Assembly: GCF_015694525.1 (NCBI RefSeq)
Contig: NZ_JADQDM010000004.1
Span: 62,001 to 126,000 of the forward strand
Direction: 5' to 3'
DNA: 64,000 bases
DNA from: Hymenobacter ruricola
GTDB taxonomy: Bacteria; Bacteroidota; Bacteroidia; Cytophagales; Hymenobacteraceae
Below, in pieces: positions 42,395 to 51,290 of this stretch (its first letter is position 1; every line of letters starts with the position of its first letter). A program made the position numbers and the translations under genes. The notes below the pieces were generated by a model. That model saw nothing but the letters and a program-made list of their open reading frames with translations. It was not told the origin of the DNA and made no database searches.

Positions 42395-42402
42395 CAAAAA
42401 TA
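42395..42402 (-). promoter_or_regulatory. -7 element (TATTTTTG), almost leaderless
   Basis: The minus-strand TATTTTTG ends 4 nt before the ATG at 42390, implying transcription starts at or inside the start codon. It forms a divergent pair with the element at 42493-42500. Confidence 0.55.
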
Positions 42403-42492
42403 GCAGGTGGCTTCCTGGCCGGCGTGGGAAAAGCCCGGCCGGCAGCGCTTGTTGCTACGGCGGCCTTCATGCTTCATACATAGAAGCAGCGC

Positions 42493-42500
42493 TAGGTTTG
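42493..42500 (+). promoter_or_regulatory. -7 element (TAGGTTTG) for the porin gene
   Basis: TAGGTTTG fits TAnnTTTG. The transcript would begin near 42507, after every in-frame ATG, GTG or TTG of the porin frame, so the porin must start at another codon; see the porin entry. Confidence 0.5.
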
Positions 42501-42541
42501 TTGCCGTTTTACGGGCGCCTGGCCCCGCACTTTTCTTTCTC

Positions 42542-43951
42542 ATTCCCCTGAAACTTCCCCTACTTCTGCTCGCGGGAGCCCTGCTGCTGGCGGGCCGCGC
42601 GGCTGCCCAGGTCACGCCGCCCGGCACCGCCACCCCCGCCACGCCCCCCAATGCCGCCCCGGCCCAGGAGCCCGCCCACCAGCCCAACGACACGCCCGAG
42701 CAGCCCCGCAACTGGAGCCTGCACTTCCAGCAAACGCTCATCGACCAGTGGCACAACGACCTGCGCACGCCCTACGCGGGCGACTACAGCCTGGCCGACC
42801 GCGAATCGGCCAAGCTGTCCTTCACGTCCACGCTTTTCATCGGGCGGCGCTTGTGGCGCGGGGCGGCGGTGTATTTCAACCCCGAAGTGGCCGGCGGCAG
42901 CGGCCTGAGCGGTGCGCGCGGCATTGCCGGCTTTGTGAACGGCGAAACCTTCCGCATCGGCGACCCGGCCCCGAACCTGTACCTGGCGCGGCTGTATTTG
43001 CGCCAGACGTTTGCCTTAGGCCCGAACACGGAGGCGGACGAGGACGACCTCAACCAGCTGGCCGGCCCACGCCCCACGCGCTACCTTGCCGTCAACCTGG
43101 GCAAGTTCAGCACCGCCGACTTCTTCGACCAGAACAGCTACTCGCACGACCCGCGCACCCAGTTTCTGAATTGGAGCCTGATGAGCGCCGGCGCCTGGGA
43201 CTACGCCGCCAACACCCGCGGCTACACCGTGGGCGGCGTGCTGGAGTACGTGACGCCCGGTTTTGCCCTGCGCTTTGGCTCCACGCTGATGCCCACCACC
43301 GCCAACGGCCCCGACCTGGATTTCCACTACGGCACGGCCCACGCCGAAACCGCGGAGCTCACCAAAACCTACCGCCTCGGCGGCCGGCAGGGCACCGTGC
43401 GGGCGTTGGGCTTCCGCAACGTGGCGGCCATGGCCTCCTACCGCACGGCGGTGGCGCTGGCCCGGTACACCGGCGAGCAGCCCAGCACCGAAGCCGTGCG
43501 CTCGGCGCACCACACCAAAATGGGCTTCGGCCTGAACGCCGAGCAGGAACTGACGAAGGAAGTGGGCCTGTTTGCCCGCGTGAGCTACAACGACGGCCGC
43601 AACGAAACCTGGGCCTTCACCGAAATTGACCAGAGCGCCAGCTTGGGCCTGGTGAGCACCGGCGCCCGCTGGCAGCGGCCCGACGACCGCCTCGGCGCGG
43701 CCGTGGTGCTGAACGGCCTCAGCCCCGAGCACCGCGCCTACCTGGCGGCCGGCGGCTACGGCTTCATCGTGGGCGACGGGGCGCTGAACTACGGCCTTGA
43801 AAGCATCGGGGAAGTGTATTACAGCATCAGCCTGCCGCGCTACCACGCCGCCATCAGCCCCGATTACCAACTGGTTATCAACCCGGCTTACAACAAGGAC
43901 CGAAGCGGGCCGGTGCACGTGGTGGCGGTGCGGCTGCACGTGGAGTTTTAG
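42542..43951 (+). CDS. Carbohydrate porin, OprB family
   Basis: 469 residues if translation starts at ATT 42542, which gives an ideal signal peptide (PLKLPLLLLAGALLLAGRAAAQ) right after a pyrimidine-rich leader like those of neighbouring genes. The frame is open upstream to an ATG at 42407, but that would cross the promoter and add 45 implausible residues. The body is an OprB-type barrel: NWSLHFQQTLIDQWHNDLRT, PEVAGGSGLSGARGIAGFVN, the LYLRQTF strand, KFSTADFFDQNSYSHDPRTQ and a final aromatic-rich strand VHVVAVRLHVEF. OprB proteins are outer-membrane channels for sugars or other small solutes. No transporter gene is next to it. Confidence 0.82.
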   Translation: MPLKLPLLLLAGALLLAGRAAAQVTPPGTATPATPPNAAPAQEPAHQPNDTPEQPRNWSLHFQQTLIDQWHNDLRTPYAGDYSLADRESAKLSFTSTLFIGRRLWRGAAVYFNPEVAGGSGLSGARGIAGFVNGETFRIGDPAPNLYLARLYLRQTFALGPNTEADEDDLNQLAGPRPTRYLAVNLGKFSTADFFDQNSYSHDPRTQFLNWSLMSAGAWDYAANTRGYTVGGVLEYVTPGFALRFGSTLMPTTANGPDLDFHYGTAHAETAELTKTYRLGGRQGTVRALGFRNVAAMASYRTAVALARYTGEQPSTEAVRSAHHTKMGFGLNAEQELTKEVGLFARVSYNDGRNETWAFTEIDQSASLGLVSTGARWQRPDDRLGAAVVLNGLSPEHRAYLAAGGYGFIVGDGALNYGLESIGEVYYSISLPRYHAAISPDYQLVINPAYNKDRSGPVHVVAVRLHVEF

Positions 43952-44004
43952 GGCATGGCGGGACCGGCTGCGTATCTTTAACCGAAACCTCACCCGCGTG
44001 CATC

Positions 44005-44601
44005 ATGGCCCCTATCACCTCGCTTTCGCAGCTTGACGCTAATCAAACGTATTCTTACGCCGATTACCTGACGTGGCGGTTTGATGAGTTTGTCGAACTC
44101 ATCAAGGGCAAGCTGATGCGGCCGATGGCGGGGCCCAGCCGGCTGCACCAGAATTGTTCCTCGAACCTACTGGCGCAGATACTGCCTTTCCTGCGCGGGG
44201 AGCCCTGCCGGGTGTACCATGCCCCCTTCGATGTGCGCCTGACCACGGGCGGGTCCAACGGCGACCAGGAGATTCTGACCGTGGTGCAGCCCGACATCTG
44301 CGTGGTGTGCGACGCGGCCAAGCTTGACGACCGGGGCTGCGTGGGCGCGCCTGATTGGATTATTGAAATTCTCTCGCCCGGCAACATTTCCCGCGACACC
44401 CGCACCAAGTTCGACCTCTACGAAGAAAGCGGCGTGCGCGAATATTGGATAGTGACGCCGGGACTGAAAACCGTGGCTGTCTACCTCCTCGAAAACGAGC
44501 GGTACCAACTGGTGGACGAATACTTTACCCCCGGCTTCATCCCGGTGCACACCCTGCCCGGGCTGGCCCTGGAATGGGCCGAGGTATTTGCCGGAAACTG
44601 A
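44005..44601 (+). CDS. Uma2 family protein (DUF820, PD-(D/E)XK nuclease fold)
   Basis: 198 residues. The DUF820/Uma2 pattern is visible: YADYLTWRFDEFVELIKGKL at the start, VVQPDICVVCDAAKLDD, then PDWIIEILSPGNISRDTRTK carrying the Asp and Glu-x-Lys type residues, followed by YEESGVREYWIVTPGLKTVA. The fold is that of restriction-like nucleases, but the biological role of Uma2 proteins is not established; they are numerous in Cyanobacteria and Bacteroidota. TATCTTTA at 43974-43981, one base off the -7 consensus, precedes the ATG. Confidence 0.85.
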   Translation: MAPITSLSQLDANQTYSYADYLTWRFDEFVELIKGKLMRPMAGPSRLHQNCSSNLLAQILPFLRGEPCRVYHAPFDVRLTTGGSNGDQEILTVVQPDICVVCDAAKLDDRGCVGAPDWIIEILSPGNISRDTRTKFDLYEESGVREYWIVTPGLKTVAVYLLENERYQLVDEYFTPGFIPVHTLPGLALEWAEVFAGN

Positions 44602-44675
44602 GGCCGGAAACGGACCTTGCGTGTAAAATTCGGGCATCTGAACGAGTGAAACCGACCGCCGCGGGCCGGGCATCG

Positions 44676-44683
44676 TACCTTTG
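44676..44683 (+). promoter_or_regulatory. -7 element (TACCTTTG) for fabH
   Basis: TACCTTTG matches the -7 consensus and lies 44 nt before the GTG start of the ketoacyl synthase gene. No TTG was seen at the best -33 distance. Confidence 0.55.
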
Positions 44684-44727
44684 CCGGCCCGCAGCGCGGG
44701 CTCGATTCCCCCACGCATCACCAGTCT

Positions 44728-45675
44728 GTGTACCTTCATCATGTGGCGTCCTACCTCCCGGAGGCCGTCGTAACCAATGCTCATTTCACCCGCCTGAATG
44801 GCCTGGCCAGCGAGTGGATAATTGAGCGAACCGGCATCCAGGAGCGGCGCAAGGCCGGGCCCGGCGAGAATGCCAACACCATGGCCATTGCCGCCACCCG
44901 CGCGGCTTTCGCGGCCGCCCCCGCCTTTGCTCCGGATAGCGTCGACCTTATCGTGGTGGGCACCTACACGCCGCACGACACCATTTTCACGGCTGCCCAC
45001 GCGGTGCAGCGGGACCTGGGCGTGAACGAGATTCCCACGGTCAGCATTTCCTCGGCCTGCTCTTCCTTGCTCAATGCGGTGGAAATCGTGGAAGGCTACT
45101 TTGCCATGGGCAAGGCCACCCGCGCCGTGGTGGTGGTGACCGAGCACAACACCGCTTACAACAACGAGGAAGACACCATGGCCGGCCACCTCTGGGGCGA
45201 TGGTGCCGCCACGCTGCTCATCAGCAAGGAGCGCCTCGCGCCCGACGACCTGCGCATTGCCGAAGTCATCACGGGCGGGGCCGCGCCCGTGAGCAAAGCC
45301 GACGAAGCCGTGACCCTGAAGCCGGTGGAGCGCGGCATCGTGATGCCTTTCGGCCGCGACGTGTTCCAGCAGGCCTGCATCTACATGGCCAAGGTGACGC
45401 AGCTGCTGCTCGACAAGCACGCCATTGCCACCGACCAACTCACCTACCTCATTCCGCACCAAGCCAACCTGCGCATCTCCAAGAACGTGGTGAAGCAGCT
45501 CGGCCTCGACCCGGCCCGCGCCGTGAGCAACATCGAGCGCCTGGGCAACACGGGTTGCGCCGGCGCCGCCATTGGCCTGGCCGAAGTGTGGGACACGCTC
45601 AAGGGCGGCGACAAGGTCATCATCACCGTCTTCGGCGGCGGCTACTCCTACGGCGCCATGCTGCTGGAAAAGTAG
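44728..45675 (+). CDS. fabH: 3-oxoacyl-ACP synthase III (FabH family)
   Basis: 315 residues from GTG 44728. The Cys-His-Asn catalytic set of the family is present: Cys111 in SISSACSSLLNAVEIV, His in YLIPHQANLRI and Asn in IERLGNTGCAGAAIGL. SEWIIERTGIQERR near the start is also typical. FabH starts fatty acid synthesis by condensing acetyl-CoA (or branched acyl-CoA) with malonyl-ACP. It is not in a fab cluster here, and Bacteroidota often have several FabH-like genes, so this may be a specialised copy. Confidence 0.9.
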   Translation: MYLHHVASYLPEAVVTNAHFTRLNGLASEWIIERTGIQERRKAGPGENANTMAIAATRAAFAAAPAFAPDSVDLIVVGTYTPHDTIFTAAHAVQRDLGVNEIPTVSISSACSSLLNAVEIVEGYFAMGKATRAVVVVTEHNTAYNNEEDTMAGHLWGDGAATLLISKERLAPDDLRIAEVITGGAAPVSKADEAVTLKPVERGIVMPFGRDVFQQACIYMAKVTQLLLDKHAIATDQLTYLIPHQANLRISKNVVKQLGLDPARAVSNIERLGNTGCAGAAIGLAEVWDTLKGGDKVIITVFGGGYSYGAMLLEK

Positions 45676-45706
45676 AGCGTTCACGCGGTAGACGGTCATG
45701 CCGTGA

Positions 45707-45808
45707 ACGTCATGCAGAGCGCAGCGAAGCATCTTTACCGCAGCAGTAATTTCAATCGATTGGATTAGTAGTGGCGGTAAAGATGCTTCGCTGCGCTCTG
45801 CATGACGT
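45707..45808. repeat. GTCATGC-family palindromic element, copy 4
   Basis: A perfect 35-bp inverted repeat (45707-45741 and 45774-45808) starting ACGTCATGCAGAGCGCAGC, with a 32-bp loop. It fills most of the gap between fabH and arfB, and the arfB ATG lies 11 bp beyond it, so it is part of the arfB leader or promoter region. Confidence 0.9.
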
Positions 45809-45818
45809 ACTTTATTCC

Positions 45819-46223
45819 ATGTTACCTGCTGCCGACGCCTTCCTGCCCGAAATTACCTTCCAGACCAGCCGCAGCAGCGGGCCAGGCGGGCAGAACGTGA
45901 ACAAGGTGGAGTCGCGCGTGGAGCTGCGCTTTCCCCTGCGCGACTCGCAACTCCTGACCGAGGAGCAAAAGGCCCTGATACTGGAGAAGCTGGCGGGTCA
46001 GCTCACTGCCGAGGGCCTGCTATTGGTGACGGCGCAGGACGACCGCAGCCAGCTGCGCAACAAGGAAACTGCCCTGGCCCGCTTCCACGCGCTGCTGCTC
46101 AAGAGCCTACGCCGGCCCAAGCCCCGCAAGGCCACCAAGCCCAGCAAAGCCGCCGTGCGCAAGCGCCTGGAAGGCAAAAAGCTGCACAGCGACAAGAAAG
46201 CCAGCCGCCGCAAGCTGGACTAA
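45819..46223 (+). CDS. arfB: Alternative ribosome-rescue factor ArfB (peptidyl-tRNA hydrolase)
   Basis: 134 residues from ATG 45819. The release-factor GGQ motif is at 23-25 in SSGPGGQNVNKVESRVEL, and the C-terminal tail is strongly basic (RRPKPRKATKPSKAAVRKRL ... KKASRRKLD), which enters the mRNA channel of stalled ribosomes. No codon-recognition domain is present, so it is ArfB/YaeJ rather than a release factor. The perfect palindrome that starts at 46225 begins 1 bp past its stop. Confidence 0.93.
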   Translation: MLPAADAFLPEITFQTSRSSGPGGQNVNKVESRVELRFPLRDSQLLTEEQKALILEKLAGQLTAEGLLLVTAQDDRSQLRNKETALARFHALLLKSLRRPKPRKATKPSKAAVRKRLEGKKLHSDKKASRRKLD

Positions 46224-46224
46224 T

Positions 46225-46411
46225 ACCACCCACGGCCCCCGGCACATGTGCCGGGGGCCGTGGGTGGTGTGCTCATGCCTATCGGCACATGTGCCGGTAC
46301 CCATCAGCAGTGTGCCCACGCTTATCGGCACATGTGCCGATGGCCTTGCCCGGTGTGCCTGCATGGCCCGGCACCGGTGCCGGTAGCACAGGAGGCCTGC
46401 CGCTGCACCGG
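46225..46411. repeat. Tandem palindrome array with 43-bp period (22 + 21)
   Basis: CGGCACATGTGCCG occurs at 46240, 46283 and 46326, and the variant CGGCACCGGTGCCG at 46369, each exactly 43 bp after the last. Between them a second box with GTGTGCC recurs at half the period, so the array reads as alternating 22-bp and 21-bp half-units. The first unit is enlarged into a perfect 44-bp palindrome (46225-46268). The array fills the gap between arfB and the lipoprotein gene. Confidence 0.9.
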
Positions 46412-46457
46412 GCCGGGAGCAAGGCCGTGCGAACGGGCGGCCTGCTATTTTAGCTGC

Positions 46458-46976
46458 ATGAATCGAAGTCTGGCGTTGATGATGGGAGGACTGCTCGCGC
46501 TGGGGCTGAGCAGCTGCCTGGACTGCAAGGAGCAGACCTGTGATTGTTTTTCCGAATTCGAGGACAGCATTCGCCTAGCCTTCGACGTGGACAGCCTGCA
46601 CGGTGGCTTCCGCAAGGCCGAGCTGGGCGGCGTGTACGTGGTGCGCTACGCCAAGCCCAACTTCGCCACGCCACTTGATACCGTGCGCGAGCAGCCCCGG
46701 CAAAACGGCCTGACCTTCTACCAATACGGCATTGTCCTGAACTACCTGTTTGAACCGCGAGGCGGCGAATACGACATCAGTCGCTACAACTATGCCGTGG
46801 TGCTGCCAGCCATCGGGCGCCGCTACCAGCTCTCGGAGCTGGAGCTGGCCGGCGAAACCCTCGGCAACAAATGCTGCCGCTGCTACCGCAACACGCGCAA
46901 GCGCTTCCAACTCGATGGCCAGTACGTCATTGCCGAGAACATCATCGACCGGCCCGCCGCCTTGCTGCAACGCTAG
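46458..46976 (+). CDS. Hypothetical lipoprotein
   Basis: 172 residues from ATG 46458; an open frame reaches back to 46248, but it runs through the palindrome array. The lipobox is LGLSSC near residue 20. I do not recognise the family. Four more Cys residues follow, CKEQTCDCF near the start and CCRC near residue 138, which could form disulphides or bind metal. The sequence contains GGVYVVRYAKPNF and FEPRGGEYDISRYNYAVVLP, suggesting beta structure. Likely anchored in a periplasm-facing membrane. It ends 33 bp before the convergent mgtE stop. Confidence 0.7.
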   Translation: MNRSLALMMGGLLALGLSSCLDCKEQTCDCFSEFEDSIRLAFDVDSLHGGFRKAELGGVYVVRYAKPNFATPLDTVREQPRQNGLTFYQYGIVLNYLFEPRGGEYDISRYNYAVVLPAIGRRYQLSELELAGETLGNKCCRCYRNTRKRFQLDGQYVIAENIIDRPAALLQR

Positions 46977-47009
46977 CGCCGCCCGCGTGCCCGGCGGCGC
47001 CCCATACAC

Positions 47010-48386
<1,377 letters not shown>

Positions 48387-48447
48387 GAAATGAGGGCGGG
48401 AGGTGCTTCGCTAGGCAAGCAGAGTTGGGGAACGGATAATTGCGGCG

Positions 48448-48455
48448 CAAAAGTA
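48448..48455 (-). promoter_or_regulatory. -7 element (TACTTTTG) for mgtE
   Basis: The minus-strand TACTTTTG fits TAnnTTTG and lies 61 nt before the mgtE ATG, leaving a leader of about 55 nt. Confidence 0.5.
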
Positions 48456-48533
48456 GGGCGAAGCCGGCGGTAAACAGGCAGCCCAACGCACAGAAAAGCC
48501 GGGCATATCGGGTGTTTGCGTCGGGCCGTGGTT

Positions 48534-48620
48534 GTCATTCTGAGTGCAGCGAAGGACCTTCTCATGCTCGCTGCCGTATGGTGGGAGCGTGGCAAGGTTC
48601 TTCGCTGTGCTCAGGATGAC
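48534..48620. repeat. GTCATGC-family palindromic element, copy 5 (diverged)
   Basis: The left arm GTCATTCTGAGTGCAGCGAA and right arm ending TGTGCTCAGGATGAC are imperfect inverted copies. It differs from copies 1-4 in its inner part (GGACCTTCTC instead of GCATCTTTACC), so it may be a subfamily. It lies in the divergent region between mgtE and cyanophycinase. Confidence 0.75.
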
Positions 48621-48670
48621 TGCTCCACATTCCGGCATTCATCGCATCTTGTTCCCCCAACCCCGTGCCC

Positions 48671-49495
48671 ATGCCCCTCGATATTACCGCTACCGCTGCC
48701 ACGCGCGGCACCCTCGTCCTGCTAGGCGGCGGCGACGACGACCCCATGCTGGCCCTGCTCGCCGGCCTGCTCGCCGACCGCGCGGCCCCCATCGAAATCC
48801 TCACCACGGCCACCCGGCGCCAGCCCTCGCGCACAGCCGCCGCCTACGCCCACGCCCTGCACCAGCTGGGCTGCCCGAACGTGGGCCACCTGCGCGCCGA
48901 CGAAAACAACCCCGCCGACGACCCCGCCACGCTGGACAAGCTGCGCCGGGCCAAGCTCATCTTCATGAGCGGCGGCGACCAGGAACGCCTCACGGAGTTT
49001 TTGCTGAATACCGAATTTCTGGAAATCCTCAAAGACAAGTATCGTGGCGAGGAAGGCTTCCTGCTGGCCGGCACCAGCGCCGGTGCCTCCGCCATGGCCG
49101 AGTTCATGCTGGTGGACGGCTACGGCTGGCGCGGCCTCGTGCGCGGGCGCATCGAGGTGCAGCCCGGCCTGGGCCTGCTGCCCGGCGTGCTCCTCGACCA
49201 GCACTTTGCCGAGCGGGCCCGCTACCCGCGCCTCATGCACGGCGTGCTGGCCCAGCCCAACCTGCTGGGCATCGGCCTCAGCGAAGAAACGGGCCTCATC
49301 GTGCACCCCGCCCAGGCGGCGGAGGTGTTTGGCGAGGGCGTGGTGGTGGTGGTCGACGCGGCCCACGTCACCCACAACAACCTGCCCGAAGTGGCTGAGG
49401 GCCAGTTCATCAGTGCCCACGGCGTGCAGCTGCACATCCTGGTGGCGGGCCAGCAGCTCAGCCTGCCCACCCGGGCGGTTTCATTGGGTGAATGA
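48671..49495 (+). CDS. Cyanophycinase (S51 family serine peptidase)
   Basis: 274 residues from ATG 48671 (a GTG 6 bp earlier is possible). The S51 fold is recognisable, with TLVLLGGGDDDPM at the start, IFMSGGDQERLTEFLLNT, catalytic Ser136 in LLAGTSAGASAM, then GLGLLPGVLLDQHFAERARY with the His-Phe and Arg typical of cyanophycinases. It releases beta-Asp-Arg dipeptides from cyanophycin. No cyanophycin synthetase or isoaspartyl dipeptidase gene is nearby. The lack of a signal peptide indicates a cytoplasmic enzyme. Related S51 dipeptidases cannot be excluded. Confidence 0.88.
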   Translation: MPLDITATAATRGTLVLLGGGDDDPMLALLAGLLADRAAPIEILTTATRRQPSRTAAAYAHALHQLGCPNVGHLRADENNPADDPATLDKLRRAKLIFMSGGDQERLTEFLLNTEFLEILKDKYRGEEGFLLAGTSAGASAMAEFMLVDGYGWRGLVRGRIEVQPGLGLLPGVLLDQHFAERARYPRLMHGVLAQPNLLGIGLSEETGLIVHPAQAAEVFGEGVVVVVDAAHVTHNNLPEVAEGQFISAHGVQLHILVAGQQLSLPTRAVSLGE

Positions 49496-49599
49496 GTGGA
49501 GTACTTGGTTTGATGTTCAGTTTGCGCAAGCCGCACAGTCAAAACAGCAAATCCACTAACCTACTACTTCACTCATTCACGCCGGGCACCAAAGCGTCC

Positions 49600-49607
49600 T
49601 ACATTTG
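49600..49607 (+). promoter_or_regulatory. -7 element (TACATTTG) before the MORN-like lipoprotein gene
   Basis: TACATTTG fits the consensus. Transcription would begin near 49613, on the first possible ATG, so the second ATG at 49640 (26-nt leader) is the better start unless the mRNA is leaderless. Confidence 0.55.
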
Positions 49608-49639
49608 CGTTGATGCGGCGAAATTATTTGGTGCTTTTC

Positions 49640-50695
49640 ATGCGTAATTCTCGTTTGTGGCTGCGGCCGCTGCGTTTCCTGAGTGTTTTGGTGCTGGCGC
49701 TCACGCTGCTGCCGTGGGCGTGCACGCGCAAAACGGTGTCCTTCAAATCCACGCCCGACGAGCCGGTAGCGGCCCTCGTGTCCGACACGCTCACGCGGCC
49801 CGGCGACACGCTCAAGGGCAAGCCCTCGCTCAGCACCGAGCGCAAAGTGGCCCTCACCAAAGAGCAGGAAAAAGCTGCCAAAGACGCCGACAAGGACGCT
49901 CAGCGCAAAGCCAAAAAGAAGAAAAAGAACGTCTTCCTGGGCGAGAAAATCAAGAAAGCCTTCGTGAAGAGTGGCCCCAAAGGCCGCAACCAGAAAATTG
50001 CCATTTTCTACTTCCTGAAGTACCCTAAAACCCTGAGCGACTACGCGCCGGCGCACTATTACTACGACACCAAGAAGCACAAAATCTTGAAGCTGGCGGC
50101 CGTGGAGGAGGACGCGTCCACCCTCAAGATTTTGCACGGGCCCTACCGGGTGATGCAGGACAACAAGGTGATTGAGAGCGGCTATTACGCGTTGGGCACC
50201 CGGCACTTGCGCTGGGAAACCTTCGACAGAAACGGCGTGCTGCTGACCAAAACCCACTACGAAATGGGCTTCCCGCGCGACGCCAACGTGAGCTACTACG
50301 GCGAAGACCGAGCAAAAATCAACGAGGTGGTGCCCTACGTGAACGGTAAGCTCGAAGGCGATTACGCCAAGTTTCTCGACAACGGCCAGCCCGACTGGCG
50401 CGGCCAGTTCGAAAACGGCAAGCGCGTGGGCATCTGGACCAAGTACTGGGGCTTCCGCGGCCGTCGGCGCTACGAGTACCAATACGCCGAATCCGGCTAC
50501 GACCCCGAAGTGAAGGACCCCGAGCTCGTGCGGGAGTACAACCGCAACGCCACCCTTATCTACGACAAAGAAAAGAACCTCGACAAGCGCGGCCAGGCCG
50601 AAGCCGAGGACCGCCCCGGCCAGACCCGTCGCCCCGGCTACACCCCCCGCACTGTGCCCAAAGCCGCACCCAAAGTGGCCCCCCGCAAGAAGTAA
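49640..50695 (+). CDS. Lipoprotein with MORN-like (YwqK-type) repeats
   Basis: 351 residues from ATG 49640, chosen from the promoter position; ATG 49613 would add 9 residues. A basic n-region leads to a lipobox LLPWAC. Residues about 80-105 are highly charged, with a run of seven lysines interrupted by Asn (KAKKKKKNVF). The second half carries MORN_2-type repeats (GPYRVMQDNKVIESGYYALG, GKLEGDYAKFLDNGQPDWRG, ENGKRVGIWTKYWGFRG), as in the YwqK family. The C-terminus is Pro/Arg-rich. Function unknown; probably structural or binding at the cell envelope. Confidence 0.82.
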   Translation: MRNSRLWLRPLRFLSVLVLALTLLPWACTRKTVSFKSTPDEPVAALVSDTLTRPGDTLKGKPSLSTERKVALTKEQEKAAKDADKDAQRKAKKKKKNVFLGEKIKKAFVKSGPKGRNQKIAIFYFLKYPKTLSDYAPAHYYYDTKKHKILKLAAVEEDASTLKILHGPYRVMQDNKVIESGYYALGTRHLRWETFDRNGVLLTKTHYEMGFPRDANVSYYGEDRAKINEVVPYVNGKLEGDYAKFLDNGQPDWRGQFENGKRVGIWTKYWGFRGRRRYEYQYAESGYDPEVKDPELVREYNRNATLIYDKEKNLDKRGQAEAEDRPGQTRRPGYTPRTVPKAAPKVAPRKK

Positions 50696-50696
50696 G

Positions 50697-50792
50697 GGGC
50701 TGATTTGCTGATTTGTTAGTGTGCTGATGTGCTCACAAGCGGAATTTGGTGCATCGACAACACATCAGCACATTAACAAATCAGCAAATCAA
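50697..50792. repeat. Inverted repeat with 8-bp tandem arms, copy 2
   Basis: The left arm (about 50697-50734) reads TGATTTGC, TGATTTGT, TAGTGTGC, TGATGTGC. The right arm (about 50757-50792) is its inverse and covers the TGA stop codon of the minus-strand yraN gene (50791-50789). Same family as 22312-22493 but without a separate terminator in the loop. Confidence 0.8.
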
Positions 50793-51148
50793 TAAAAGGC
50801 ATCCTCGAAATGCTCCAGCCGAAAGCCCTGGCTGAGCAACGTCAGGGCCACGATGTCGAAGCGGATGTCGCCGCGCCAGTCCAGCTCATCCTGCAAATGC
50901 GTGGCCGCCAGCCGGAATAATTCCTTCTTGCGGGCCGAAACGAAGGTTTCCGGGGCACCAAACTGGCTGCCAGAGCGGGTTTTTACTTCCACAAACACCA
51001 GCAGAGCGTTGCCCTGGCGCAGCACCAGGTCCACTTCGGCGCGGCCGTGCCGGTAGCCGCGCGCCAGCACCTCGTAGCCCTGGGCCTGGAAGTAGTCGGC
51101 GGCGGCGGTTTCGCCGGCTTGCCCTAGTTCGTGGGGAGCGTGCGCCAT
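50789..51148 (-). CDS. YraN family protein (UPF0102)
   Basis: 119 residues from ATG 51148. The UPF0102 nuclease-like fold is clear, with GQAGETAAADYFQAQGYEVL, AEVDLVLRQGNALLVFVEVK (the Glu-x-Lys site of Holliday-junction-resolvase-like folds) and RFDIVALTL. The biochemical role of YraN is not settled. The length matches the family. It converges on the MORN-like lipoprotein gene across the repeat element that supplies its stop codon. Confidence 0.92.
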   Translation of the reverse strand: MAHAPHELGQAGETAAADYFQAQGYEVLARGYRHGRAEVDLVLRQGNALLVFVEVKTRSGSQFGAPETFVSARKKELFRLAATHLQDELDWRGDIRFDIVALTLLSQGFRLEHFEDAFY

Positions 51149-51257
51149 AAGAAAGAGGAGGGGAGAAGAACCAGGAGTATTTGGCGGGCGCAAGCTAACC
51201 GCAGGAAGGCGTTAAGCCAACCACCGGTCGGTGCAAGCCAATGCCTACGGCGCTTAG

Positions 51258-51265
51258 TACCTTTG
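51258..51265 (+). promoter_or_regulatory. -7 element (TACCTTTG) for lipB
   Basis: TACCTTTG lies 25 nt before the lipB ATG, giving a leader of about 19 nt. This spacing is a good model for promoters in this genome. Confidence 0.6.
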
Positions 51266-51290
51266 CGTCCCGTTTCACCAACCCCCGCTC

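Noticed and set aside
46225..46411. Possible CRISPR array
   Set aside because: The repeat is only 14 bp and palindromic, the intervening 29-bp stretches share boxes with each other, and no cas genes are present.
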